Below are positions 1-7,457 of a stretch of 13,197 bases of DNA, in pieces. Source of the DNA: Pseudomonadota bacterium (GTDB taxonomy: Bacteria > Pseudomonadota > Alphaproteobacteria > Rhizobiales > Methylopilaceae); contig JAEZCD010000100.1 in NCBI GenBank assembly GCA_023430145.1, forward strand, positions 1 through 13,197, written 5' to 3'. Every line of letters starts with the position of its first letter. Within the stretch, counting starts at the first letter, position 1. The position numbers and the translations under genes were made by a program. The notes beneath the pieces were generated by a model. The model ran no database searches, was not told the origin of the DNA, and saw only the letters and a program-made list of their open reading frames with translations.

Positions 1-90
1 GACGACACCTGAGCATTCTCGGTGTCGTCCCCGGCGCGCCGAAGGCGCGGGAAGGGGACCCAGCGGGCATCCGGGAAGGCACAGTGCGTT
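1..90. repeat. REP-like intergenic palindromic element (two adjacent hairpins), probably cut by the window edge
   Basis: Two stem-loops sit side by side. The first pairs GACGACACC (1-9) with GGTGTCGTC (21-29), with an extra inner GAG/CTC pairing (11-13/18-20) around a CATT loop. The second pairs GTCCCC (27-32) with GGGGAC (54-59) and has an inner stem CGCGCC-GAA-GGCGCG (35-49). The GTCGTCCCC...GGGGACCCAG wording resembles the short interspersed palindromes I recall from rhizobial and related genomes; that family assignment is from memory. It lies about 100 bp beyond the fdhE stop codon (189) and could protect or end the 3' end of the formate dehydrogenase mRNA. No T-run follows inside the window, so an intrinsic terminator cannot be shown. 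The rest of 1-188 shows no convincing gene. Confidence 0.5.
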
Positions 91-188
91 TCATCCATCC
101 CGGTCGGCCGAACGCCGGTGCAAACTCGCAATGGCGATGGAGCGGACGGCTCAGCCCTGCCGACTGCGCGGAACAGCCCGCCCACCGC

Positions 189-1103
189 TCAATATCCGAG
201 CAGGAACGGGTTCACGCCGGCGCGGCCCCAGCCGGCTTCGCGCACCAGAATGTCGAGGCCGAGGCTGGCGACGTCGTCGGCGACCGGGTCGAGTGCCGGG
301 TCGCGCGTCTGGTAGAGGATCTTCAGATAGCTGCGGCAGGCGTCGCAGGTCTCGGCCTTGATCGTGTCGGCGACGCCCTCGATCGCCTCGTAGCCGACGC
401 CTTTCGTCTCCCCGCAGGCGACGCATTTCACCCGCACATGGTTCCACAGTGTGCCGCAGAGGGAGCAATGCACGTAGCGGCTGCCGCCCTGCGCCGCCCA
501 GGCGACGACGGTGCTCGTCACCGGCGGTCCGCCGCAGCATGGGCAGACGCCGTCGGCGACCGGCTGCGGCAGCGAGGCGGGCACGCACGCGGCGCGGAGC
601 GCGGCCGCGACCTGCAGCGCGGCGGCGACGAAGACATGCTCGGCGGCGGCCTCGACCGGGATCGCGTCGCTCAGCACCGCGGCGCGCATCCGCGTGCGCT
701 CCTCGGCACCGGCGGCAGCGAGCTTTTCCAGCGCGGCGGCGGCCTCCGCCGGCATGGCGATACCCCGCGCCGCCTCGACGAGCAGATCGAGCGCCAGCTC
801 GGCGCCGGACTCCTCGGCGAGCTCCTCGCGCGGCAGCACCGGCATGCCGTTGGCGGCCCGCATACGCATCTCCGCCGCCGAGGGCAAATGCGGCGGCGGC
901 AGCGCCGCGGTCACTTCGGCCTGCACCTCGGCGAGCGCAGCGAGGAAGGAGAGGTACGGCTCGAGCTGGTGGCCCGGCGCCAGCGCGCGAAATCGCGCCG
1001 CGCGGGCACCGAACATGCTCTCCGGCTCGGGCGGCCGGATGAAGGGCGGTTTGTCGCTCTCGGCGATGCCGACCGCCTCTGGAGCGTCCGTCTCGTAGGT
1101 CAT
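189..1103 (-). CDS. fdhE: Formate dehydrogenase accessory protein FdhE
   Basis: Cytoplasmic maturation factor of respiratory formate dehydrogenases; in E. coli FdhE binds the catalytic subunit and is needed for an active enzyme. The protein is about 304 residues, close to the 309 of E. coli FdhE. Its first half is helical and Ala-rich. The second half carries the family's four CxxC pairs: CPCC (187-190), CSLC (213-216), CVAC (227-230) and CDAC (253-256), which form rubredoxin-like metal sites. It ends in the motif NPFLLGY. I chose the ATG at 1101-1103 because a GAGGACGAGC ribosome-binding site precedes it; an in-frame TTG at 1151 would add 16 residues without support. It is the last gene of the operon, 72 bp after fdnI, separated by a GC-rich hairpin that may lower its expression relative to the structural subunits. 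The position directly after the G-H-I genes supports the call. Confidence 0.92.
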   Translation of the reverse strand: MTYETDAPEAVGIAESDKPPFIRPPEPESMFGARAARFRALAPGHQLEPYLSFLAALAEVQAEVTAALPPPHLPSAAEMRMRAANGMPVLPREELAEESGAELALDLLVEAARGIAMPAEAAAALEKLAAAGAEERTRMRAAVLSDAIPVEAAAEHVFVAAALQVAAALRAACVPASLPQPVADGVCPCCGGPPVTSTVVAWAAQGGSRYVHCSLCGTLWNHVRVKCVACGETKGVGYEAIEGVADTIKAETCDACRSYLKILYQTRDPALDPVADDVASLGLDILVREAGWGRAGVNPFLLGY

Positions 1104-1141
1104 GCTCGTCCTCGAACCGCACCGGTCACGGAGGGTCGGCT

Positions 1142-1171
1142 CGGCCGGCAACGCCCGGGGGCGGCCGGCCG
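1142..1171 (-). promoter_or_regulatory. GC-rich intercistronic hairpin between fdnI and fdhE
   Basis: CGGCCGGC (1142-1149) pairs with GCCGGCCG (1164-1171). An AA bulge follows, then an inner CGCC/GGCG stem (1152-1155/1160-1163) closed by a four-base loop, giving about 12 GC pairs. It begins only a few bases after the fdnI stop codon (1176-1178) in transcript direction. With no T-run it is not a canonical terminator. An attenuating or mRNA-stabilising role that sets the dose of fdhE relative to fdnGHI is an inference. Confidence 0.5.
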
Positions 1172-1175
1172 GTGC

Positions 1176-1892
1176 CTATTCCGCCGGCCGCATCCCGGCA
1201 CGCGGCGGCGATTGCCGCTCGTCGATGACGCCCTTGCGCGCCTCGTCCCGCAGCCACCGGCGGTGGTGGCGGAAGGCCCAGCCGCCCGTCACCTTGCCCT
1301 CGGTCATCGCACTCAGCGTGCCACGTACGTAGAACGCGGCATAGATATGGACGATGACGATGAGCAGCATGACGATTGCCGCCAAAGAATGGACAATATG
1401 ACCGATGCGCTGCTGGTCGATCGTGAACGTGGCGCCGAAGTACTCGTACCAGATGACTATGCCGGAGACGGCCAGCACGATGATGGCGAGCGTCATCAGC
1501 CAGAAGATGATCTTCTGCGCCGCGTTGTAGCGCCCGGTCTCCGGCAGGTTCTCCTCGCGGCCGGCCATGGCGTCGCCGATGTGACGGATCCAGATGCCGT
1601 CGTTGCGACTCCAGATGTTGTGGCGAACCACCTGGAAGAACAGGATGAGGAAGCTCGCCATGAGGACGACGCCGATCCAGGGATGCAGCATCCGCGTCAT
1701 CGACCCGCCGCCGAACAGCCCCGAGAGGAAGAACAGCGCCGGGTGGAACAGGGCGAGCCCGCTGAGCGCGAGCAGGATCAGCGTGATCGCCGTGATCCAG
1801 TGATTGACCCGGATCCGGGCCTCGTTGCGGGCGACGGTCGTGCGCGTCTCCTCGCGGACGACCGTCGGCGTGACCTCACGTGCGGCGGCCAT
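1176..1892 (-). CDS. fdnI: Formate dehydrogenase gamma subunit, diheme cytochrome b (FdnI/FdoI type)
   Basis: Integral membrane subunit that takes electrons from the beta subunit's FeS chain to quinone. It has 238 residues, with four hydrophobic segments near 31-60, 69-90, 126-150 and 166-190. Four histidines, H31, H70, H168 and H182, keep the spacing I recall for the heme ligands of E. coli FdnI (H18, H57, H155, H169; constant offset of 13), so both b hemes should be bound. The N-terminal tail of about 25 charged residues is longer than in E. coli. The start ATG (1890-1892) has an AGGAGG ribosome-binding site and overlaps the 3' end of the beta gene by 17 bp, which indicates translational coupling. 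The stop is TAG at 1176, followed directly by a strong hairpin before fdhE. Also named fdoI in rhizobia. Confidence 0.93.
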   Translation of the reverse strand: MAAAREVTPTVVREETRTTVARNEARIRVNHWITAITLILLALSGLALFHPALFFLSGLFGGGSMTRMLHPWIGVVLMASFLILFFQVVRHNIWSRNDGIWIRHIGDAMAGREENLPETGRYNAAQKIIFWLMTLAIIVLAVSGIVIWYEYFGATFTIDQQRIGHIVHSLAAIVMLLIVIVHIYAAFYVRGTLSAMTEGKVTGGWAFRHHRRWLRDEARKGVIDERQSPPRAGMRPAE

Positions 1893-2796
1893 GGGCAGCC
1901 TCCTCGTCGATCAGGTGCTCGGCCTCACGCTCCTCTTTCCGGCTCACCTCGTTGCGGCGGGCGATCGTCGCATGCACGAAGGCGAAGGCCGCCGCGACAC
2001 CGAGCAGGGCCATGCCGGCGTATTTCGTCGCTCCCTTCCACATCTCGACCACCGGGCTGATGGTCGGATCCTTCGGCAGCCCGGCATAGAGCTGCGGCTG
2101 GTCGTTGTGATGCAGCACGTACATCACATGCGTGCCGCCGACGCCCGGCGGATCGTAGATGCCGGCATTGGCGAAGCCGCGCGACTTCAGGTCGGTGACG
2201 CGGCCGGCGGCGTGCTGGAGCATGTCCTGCTTGGTGCCGAAGACGATCGCCCCCGTCGGACAGGCTTTCGCGCAGGCCGGGCCCTGCCCGTAGGCGACGC
2301 GATCCGAGCACAGCGTGCACTTGTAGGCCTTGTTGTCGGCCGTGCTGATGCGCGGGATGTTGAACGGGCATCCCTTCACGCAATAACCGCAGCCGATGCA
2401 GTTCTGCGAGATGAAGTCGACGATGCCGTTGTTGTACTGGACGATCGCACCCGGCGCGGGACATGCTTTCAGGCATCCCGGATCGGCGCAGTGCATGCAG
2501 CCGTCCTTGCGGATCAGCCATTCGAGATTGCCGCTGTCCGGGTTCTCCCACTCCGTGAAGCGCATCAGCGTCCAGGTGCTGGGGGTGAGATCGTGCGGGT
2601 TCTCGTACGATCCCGTGTTGTAGCCGACCTCCTCGCGCAGATTGTTCCACTCGAGGCAGGCGGCCTGGCACGCCTTGCAGCCGATGCATTTCGAGACATC
2701 GATCAGCTTGGCGACCTCGAAGTCGCGGCGCACGTCCGGCGGCGTGAAGGTCGTCGCCGAGATGCGGGCGAAGTCCTGAGTCTGAAGACCGGCCAT
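1876..2796 (-). CDS. fdxH: Formate dehydrogenase beta subunit, four [4Fe-4S] ferredoxin-type protein (FdnH/FdoH/FdxH)
   Basis: Electron-transfer subunit that wires the molybdopterin alpha subunit to the cytochrome b gamma subunit on the periplasmic side. The protein has 306 residues. Sixteen cysteines are visible in four clusters: C37/40/43/47, C100/103/108/112, C133/136/139/143 and C160/163/175/179. They match the CxxCxxCxxxC patterns, and the looser spacings, of the FdnH family. A single C-terminal membrane helix (about 258-278) is followed by a charged cytoplasmic tail, as in E. coli FdnH, which anchors it from outside. There is no signal peptide of its own, so it should travel with the alpha subunit through Tat. 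The start ATG lies 10 bp after the fdnG stop, and its ribosome-binding site GAGGAG overlaps that stop (TGAGGAG). The 3' end overlaps fdnI by 17 bp. Confidence 0.95.
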   Translation of the reverse strand: MAGLQTQDFARISATTFTPPDVRRDFEVAKLIDVSKCIGCKACQAACLEWNNLREEVGYNTGSYENPHDLTPSTWTLMRFTEWENPDSGNLEWLIRKDGCMHCADPGCLKACPAPGAIVQYNNGIVDFISQNCIGCGYCVKGCPFNIPRISTADNKAYKCTLCSDRVAYGQGPACAKACPTGAIVFGTKQDMLQHAAGRVTDLKSRGFANAGIYDPPGVGGTHVMYVLHHNDQPQLYAGLPKDPTISPVVEMWKGATKYAGMALLGVAAAFAFVHATIARRNEVSRKEEREAEHLIDEEAAHGRRT

Positions 2797-2806
2797 CTCT
2801 CGCTCC

Positions 2807-5800
2807 TCAGCTCACGATCGGGCCGTTGCTCGGCTCGACGTTCACCAGAAACGCCTTGTATTCGGGCGTCTCGATGTTCGCGTCGCCGACGAACGGGGTG
2901 AGGCTGTTCGGGCCGAAGCCTTTTCGCGCCGCGCCCGTGAAGCCCCAGTGCAGGGGGATGCCGACGACGTGCACGGTCTTGCCGTCGCACTGCAGCGGCT
3001 TGATCCGCTTGGTGACGACCGCCTTGGCCTGCACCTCGCCCCGGTTGGAGGACACCTTCACCCAGCCGCCGTTCTGGATGTTCTTCTCCTTGGCCAGCTG
3101 CTCGCTGATCTCGACGAAGAACTCCGGCTGCAGCACCGCGTTCACCCAGACGTGCTTGGTCCAGAAGTGGAAGTGCTCGGTGAGGCGGTACGAGGTCGCC
3201 GCATAGGGGAACTTCTCGGAGGTCCCGAGCGCGGCGAGGTCGTCCTTGAAGATGCGCGCGGCGGGGTTGCCGCGGATCTTGGGCGCGACGACGTTGGCGA
3301 TCGGGCTCTCGAACGGCTCGTAGTGCACCGGGAACGGCCCGTCCTTCATCATGCCGCGCACCCACAGGCGGGCGGTCCCCTCCGGGTTCATGATGAAGGG
3401 TTGCACCAGCTCCGGCTTCGCCGTCGGGGCGATGTCCGGCACGTCGAAGCCGACCCAGCGGCTGCCGTTCCATTCGATCAGCTTGCGGGACGGATCCCAC
3501 GGCTTGCCGTTGATGTCCGCCGAGGCGCGATTGTAGAGGATGCGCCGGTTGGCGGGCCAGGAGAACGCCCAGTTCGAGTAGGCGCCGCTGTTGCCCGGAT
3601 CATTGGTGTCGCGGCGCGCCATCATGTTGCCGCGCTCGGTGAAGCAGCCGGAATAGATCCAGCAGCCGCAGGCCGTCGAGCCGTCGTCCCGAAGCTGGGC
3701 GAACGAGTCGACCTGCTTGCCGGCCTCGAGCACCACCTTGGTGGGATCGACCGGATCGGTGACGGTGGTTACCACGTAGCCGTTGATCTCGCGGGCGATC
3801 TCGTCCGGCTGCGGGTCGTCCGGAAGCCGGTACGGCCAGTGGACGTTGAGGATCGGATCGGCGCCGGGTCCGCCCTCCTTCTGGTAGAGCGCCCGCAAGC
3901 GCAGGTGCAGTTGCGCCATGATCCAGGCGTCGTGCTTGGCCTGCCCTGGCGGCGAGGCGCCCGGCCAGTGCCACTGCAGCCAGCGGCCGGAGCTGACGAG
4001 CGCTCCCTCGTCCTCGGCGAAGCAGGTCGTCGGCAGCTCGAAGACCTCCGTCTGGATCTTCGAGGGGTCGACGTCGTTGAAGACACCCTCGTCCTTCCAG
4101 AAGCGCGCCGTCTCCGTCTCCAGCGGATCCATGACGACGAGGAACTTCAGCTTCGCCAGCGACTCGCCGATCTTTCCCCGGTTGGGGAAGGAGAGCAGCG
4201 GGTTGAAGCCCTGGCAGAAATAGCCGTTCACCTTTCCCTGGTGCATCAGCTCGAACGTCCGCAGGACGTCGTAGGCCGGCACGTCGAGCTTCGGCAGCCA
4301 TTGGTAGGCGAAGTCGTTCTCCGGCGTCGCCGCCTTGCCGAACATCGCCTTCTGGAAGCTGACGAAGAACTTCTTGTAGTTCTGCCAGTAGCTCATCTGG
4401 CCGGGCCGCAGCGGCTTGAAGCCCCGCCGGCTCATGTAGCTGGCGAAGTCGGGCTCCTTCTCCGTCGCCAGCGTCAGATATCCCGGGATCAGGTTCGACA
4501 TCAGGCCGAGGTCGGTCAGCCCCTGGATGTTGGAGTGGCCGCGGAGCGCGTTCATGCCGCCGCCGCGCACGCCGATATTGCCGAGCAGCAGCTGCAGCAT
4601 CGCCATGCAGCGGATGTTCTGCGAGCCCTTGGCGTGCTGCGTCCAGCCGAGCGCGTACATCGACGTCATGTACTTGTCGCGCGCCGACGTCTCGGCGATC
4701 ATCTCGCAGACCTTCAGGAACTTGTCCTTCGGCGTGCCGGTGATGCGCTCGACGAGCTCGGGCGTGTACTGGGCGACGTGGCCCTTCAGTAGCTGGAAGA
4801 CGCAGCGCGGGTTCTGCAGCGTGTCGTCGGCGACGACGAAGCCGTCCGGCCCGATCTCGTATTCCCAGCTCGAGCGGTCGTAGTCGCGCTTGGCCTCGTC
4901 ATAGCCGGTGAACAGGCCGTCCGAGTAGCCGTAGCCGTCCTTCACGAGATAGGGCGCATTGGTGAACATGCGCACGTATTCGTGCTGCAGCTTGTCGTTC
5001 TGCAGGCAGTAGTTGATGACGCCGAGCAGGAAGGCGATGTCGGTGCCCTGCCGGATCGGCGCGTAATAGTCGGCGACCGCGGCCGAGCGCGTGAAGCGCG
5101 GATCGACGACGATCAGCTTGGCGCCGCGTTGCGCCTTGGCTTCCGTCACCCACTTGAAGCCGCACGGATGCGCCTCGGCGGCATTGCCGCCCATGATCAC
5201 GACGAGGTCGGTGTTCTTGATGTCCGTCCAGGAGTTGGTCATCGCACCGCGACCGAATGTTGGGGCCAGACTGGCCACCGTCGGTCCGTGTCAGACACGC
5301 GCCTGGTTGTCGAACGCCACCATTCCGGTGCTGCGCACCACCTTGTAGGTCAGGAACGCCGTCTCGTTGGTCGTCGCCGAAGCCGCGAGGAAGCCGGTCG
5401 TCGTCCAGCGGTTGACCGTCACGCCGTCGGCATTGGTGGCGATGAAGTTCTTGTCGCGGTCGTCCTTCATCAGCCTGGCGATGCGGTCGAGCGCCTCGTC
5501 CCAGCCGATCTCCTTGAAGTCCCGCTCGCCCGGCCCGCGGTAGCGCGGCACCTTGGTGCGCGTCTCGGAGTGGACGAAGTCGAGCAGCGCCGCGCCCTTC
5601 GGGCAGAGCGTGCCGCGGTTGGTCGGGTGGTCCGGATCGCCCTCGATATGGACGATGTCGGCCTGCGTGTTCTTCGACCGGTCGCCGAGGCTGTACATGA
5701 TGATGCCGCAGGCGACCGAGCAGTACGGACAGGTGTTGCGCGTCTCGGTCGTCCGCGAGAGCCGGAACGGCCGCACCGCCTGCGCGAGCGCCTGTTCGGG

Positions 5801-5890
5801 CGCGCCAAAGCCGAGCGCCGCTATCCCTGTCCCGGCCGCGCCAGCGCCTGCTCCGCGCAGGAACTGCCGCCGGGAAACCTCTTGGAGCAT
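2807..5890 (-). CDS. fdnG: Formate dehydrogenase-N/O alpha subunit, selenocysteine-containing, Tat-exported
   Basis: Catalytic subunit that oxidises formate to CO2 at a Mo(or W)-bis-MGD centre in the periplasm. It has about 1027 residues (E. coli FdnG has about 1015). Residues 5-13 hold the twin-arginine motif SRRQFLRG, followed by a hydrophobic stretch and a cleavage site near ALAQ (34-37). The [4Fe-4S] ligands are C54, C57, C61 and C96, and the family Lys is in CPKG (K98). Codon 200 is an in-frame TGA (5291-5293) in the context NQARV-U-HGPTVASL. This is the exact family position of the active-site selenocysteine, followed by the catalytic His201; the reading frame on both sides matches the family without a gap. 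A SECIS-like hairpin follows the TGA. I chose the ATG at 5888-5890 because GGGAGG precedes it by 9-10 bases and it places the Tat motif at the N terminus; an upstream in-frame TTG (5938) has no such site. First gene of the operon; also called fdoG. A GTG at 5278 is not a real start. Confidence 0.95.
5255..5293 (-). promoter_or_regulatory. Bacterial SECIS element with Sec UGA codon in fdnG
   Basis: Read on the minus strand, the UGA at 5293-5291 is followed by a stem GGCC (5276-5273), a loop AGUCU (5272-5268) and GGCC (5267-5264), with a flanking G-C pair beyond one mismatch. The GUCU loop and the distance from the UGA match the SelB-binding SECIS of E. coli fdnG and fdhF as I recall them, and the surrounding bases are close to E. 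coli fdnG. It should recruit SelB with GTP and Sec-tRNA, so the host must carry selA, selB, selC and selD elsewhere. Confidence 0.88.
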
Positions 5891-6125
5891 CTTCCTCGCC
5901 CTCCCTTTTCCGGGACGTTCCTCCTGGAACTGGAACAATGCGAGGGTGGGGCTGCCCCGTCAAGTTGAAGCCGGCCTCTGGCCGGGATCGCCGCGAATCG
6001 TGAACCTCCCGGCGCGATTTCGCGATCGGGCACAGCCTGTATAGGGCAGTGCAGGGCCCGCGGGGACGGCGGAGCTTCTTTCGAAAATCCACGGTCGCCC
6101 GGAGGTGGTGGCGATTCGCGATTTT

Positions 6126-6163
6126 TAGGCGCGGGACGGATGTGGTGGCCGTCCCAGCGCCTA
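6126..6163. repeat. Long near-perfect inverted repeat upstream of the fdn operon
   Basis: TAGGCGCGGGACGG (6126-6139) pairs with CCGTCCC-A-GCGCCTA (6149-6163), giving 14 base pairs with one unpaired A (6156) and a nine-base loop. Neither strand has a T-run after the stem in the reading direction; the T-run at 6122-6126 precedes it on plus. It is therefore not a clear intrinsic terminator. It lies about 240-275 bp upstream of the fdnG start. It could be an operator, a leader hairpin or a degenerate interspersed palindrome. Confidence 0.55.
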
Positions 6164-6200
6164 TGCGACTAAGGTCGAAGGGCAGGATTCGGCTCGGCAG

Positions 6201-6228
6201 GGCGACGCAACCCCGCCGGGGCGTCGCC
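6201..6228. repeat. Second GC hairpin in the fdn upstream region
   Basis: GGCGACG (6201-6207) pairs with CGTCGCC (6222-6228). After a CAA bulge an inner CCCC (6211-6214) pairs with GGGG (6218-6221) around a GCC loop. The layout (7-8 bp outer stem, short bulge with AA on the 5' arm, 4 bp inner stem, tiny loop) resembles the fdnI-fdhE hairpin at 1142-1171, though the stem bases differ. No T-run follows. Function unknown. Confidence 0.45.
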
Positions 6229-6440
6229 TCGCCGCGGATCGGCGGCTGTCGAAGCGATTCGGCCGCTGCGGCCGTGCGCCGTTCTTGATCTTGCCTCTAC
6301 ATCGGAAAAGCTTCCGTTCACCTCGTCCATATTCTGCTGCTGCTCGACCGGGAGACGCGCGGTGCGCATCCGTTGGCCCGTGCTAGAACGCACGGCGGAT
6401 CTCCGGGCGACCGGTTCGAAAAGACGATGGGGAGGGATCG

Positions 6441-6872
6441 ATGCGCATGCTTATCGCGATGGCTGCTGTCGCAGGGCTGGCGGCGACGGCGTCGGCGCAG
6501 ACCGCGCCGGACGTGAAGGGGACTTGGTCGGGGCCGTTCCGGACGGTGATCTGGGGCGAGAACATCCACCATCCGGGGCAGGCGGCAGGGGCTCCGGCGC
6601 CACGCGTCCGCGAGATCACCTTCAGCCTCGAGGTCGAGGGGCAGGACGGCGCGCTCGTCTGGGGCAGGTCGTGGTCGAGCCCCGACCGGAAGGAGCCCTT
6701 CGCGGCCATCATCGGCGCCGATGGCAAGACGATCGTCGGTGCCGACACCGACGGCTCGCTGACGGCGACGATCGCCGGCGCCGACCGGCTGGAGCTGTGC
6801 TACACGCACACGGGGCTTTCGCCGTCGAAGTCGATCGTCGCCAGCTGCGGCACGCTGCGCCGGTCGAAGTGA
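6441..6872 (+). CDS. Small exported protein of unknown function, GTW-type beta-rich domain
   Basis: 143 residues. Residues 1-19 form a signal peptide (a hydrophobic core after MRM, cleavage likely after ATASA), so the protein should reach the periplasm or the outside. The mature part opens with DVKGTWSGPF and is rich in beta-prone and Gly segments (FSLEVEGQDG, AAIIGADGKTIVGAD, GSLTATIAGADRLELCY). This suggests a small beta-barrel or lipocalin-like fold, but I do not recognise a named family with certainty. Two cysteines, C118 in ELCY and C135 in ASCGT, may form a disulfide in the mature protein. Similar short GTW proteins are, as I recall, annotated as hypothetical in Hyphomicrobiales. The start ATG has a GGGAGGG ribosome-binding site. 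It is divergent from fdnG and shows no evident functional link to it. Confidence 0.75.
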   Translation: MRMLIAMAAVAGLAATASAQTAPDVKGTWSGPFRTVIWGENIHHPGQAAGAPAPRVREITFSLEVEGQDGALVWGRSWSSPDRKEPFAAIIGADGKTIVGADTDGSLTATIAGADRLELCYTHTGLSPSKSIVASCGTLRRSK

Positions 6873-6889
6873 GAAGTTGGGCTCCTCTT

Positions 6890-7011
6890 CCTTCTCCCGA
6901 GGGGAGAAGGTGGCCGCGCAGCGGCCGGATGAGGGGGTAAGGAGCCCGTCCTGGTGCTCCGTAACCCCTCACCCGCCCGCTTCGCGGGCACCCTCTCCCC
7001 CCGGGAGAGGG
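6890..7011. repeat. RIME-like (rhizobial intergenic mosaic) palindromic element, five nested hairpins
   Basis: Five inverted repeats follow one another. They are CCTTCTCCC/GGGAGAAGG (6890-6910), GGCCGC-GCA-GCGGCC (6912-6926), a central imperfect GGGGTAAGGAGC/GCTCCGTAACCCC (about 6933-6968), GCCCGC-TTC-GCGGGC (6975-6989) and CCCTCTCCC-CCC-GGGAGAGGG (6991-7011). The outer arms are also complementary to each other, so the whole can fold as a cruciform or multibranch RNA. The text pattern CTTCTCCC...GGCCGGATGAGGGG...CCCTCTCCC matches the widespread rhizobial-type repeat as I recall it. It fills the gap between the small exported protein and the ABM-like gene and ends about 10 bases before that gene's ribosome-binding site. 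Confidence 0.8.
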
Positions 7012-7033
7012 AAAAAGAGCGGAGGGACACGGC

Positions 7034-7351
7034 ATGATCGCGCGCCTGTGGCACGGCTGGACGACGCCGGAGAACGCCGACACCTACGAGCGGCTGCTGC
7101 GGACGGAGATCTTTCCGGGCATCCTCGCGAGGCACGTGCCGGGCTTCCGGCGCATCGAGCTCCTGCGCCGCCCGCTCGGGCCGCAGGTCGAGTTCGTGAC
7201 CGTGATGTGGTTCGACCGGATCGAGGACGTGCAGGCGTTCGCCGGCGCGGACTACGAGGTGGCCGTGGTGCCGCCCAAGGCGCGCGCCGTGCTCGCCCAT
7301 TTCGACGAGCGCTCGCACCATTACGACGTCCGCGAGGCGCAGGAGCCGTGA
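7034..7351 (+). CDS. Antibiotic biosynthesis monooxygenase (ABM)-like small protein
   Basis: 105 residues with no signal peptide, so cytoplasmic. The pattern is that of a dimeric alpha/beta-barrel (ferredoxin-like) domain. An N-terminal strand MIARLWHGWTTPENAD with Trp and an early helix containing YERLLRTEIFPGIL precede PGFRRIELLRR. The strand VEFVTVMWFDRIEDVQAFAG then leads into a C-terminal helix and the strand AVLAHFDERSHHYDV, with paired histidines near 96-97. Members of this superfamily include monooxygenases, heme-degrading enzymes and proteins with no known reaction; the substrate here cannot be told. The start ATG is preceded by GGAGGG. It lies just after a RIME-like element and 145 bp before the next gene, in the same direction. 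Confidence 0.72.
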   Translation: MIARLWHGWTTPENADTYERLLRTEIFPGILARHVPGFRRIELLRRPLGPQVEFVTVMWFDRIEDVQAFAGADYEVAVVPPKARAVLAHFDERSHHYDVREAQEP

Positions 7352-7457
7352 GGCTCGTCGGCCAGCTGCGGCCGCCGTGCAACGGCTGCGCCACTTCCGG
7401 GCGCAACTCGCGGCGCAGCCGGTATCGGTGATTGCGCGCCGGAGCCTCCGGACTGTA

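Larger units (their letters stand above)
5891..6440. other. Non-coding divergent intergenic region upstream of the formate dehydrogenase operon
   Basis: No convincing gene is visible in these roughly 550 bases between the divergent fdnG and the small exported protein at 6441. A weak promoter candidate for fdnG on minus is TTGACG (5963-5958) with an ATTGTT-like box (5939-5934) 18 bases on, which would leave a leader of roughly 40 bases. Between the two boxes lies a small palindrome, GGGGCTGCCCC (5948-5958). Another palindrome, CGCGATTTCGCG, is at 6013-6024. On plus, an extended -10-like TGCTAGAAC (6381-6389) lies inside an imperfect inverted repeat (CCGTGC/GCACGG, 6378-6395) before the 6441 gene. 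I did not find an FNR/FixK box (TTGAT-N4-ATCAA) or a -24/-12 sigma-54 promoter. Confidence 0.4.

Noticed and set aside
84..2060. Long open frame on plus opposite fdhE, fdnI and part of fdxH
   Set aside because: It is an antisense shadow of GC-rich genes. It is rich in Arg, Ala and Gly with no family pattern, while the minus-strand products are unmistakable.
2948..4792. 614-residue open frame on plus, antisense to fdnG
   Set aside because: It mirrors codon bias of fdnG on the opposite strand, its composition is low-complexity, and it has no domain.
5278..5293. fdnG as a pseudogene split by a stop codon
   Set aside because: The stop is TGA at the known selenocysteine position, with a SECIS hairpin and no loss of homology on either side, so it is a recoded codon, not a lesion.
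6405..6440. Possible tRNA-Sec T-arm (GGTTCGAAA near 6412)
   Set aside because: No acceptor, D or anticodon stems could be built around it, and no CCA end follows in the right place.
6890..7011. CRISPR array
   Set aside because: The repeats are inverted rather than direct, differ from each other, and have no regular spacers; it is an interspersed palindromic element.
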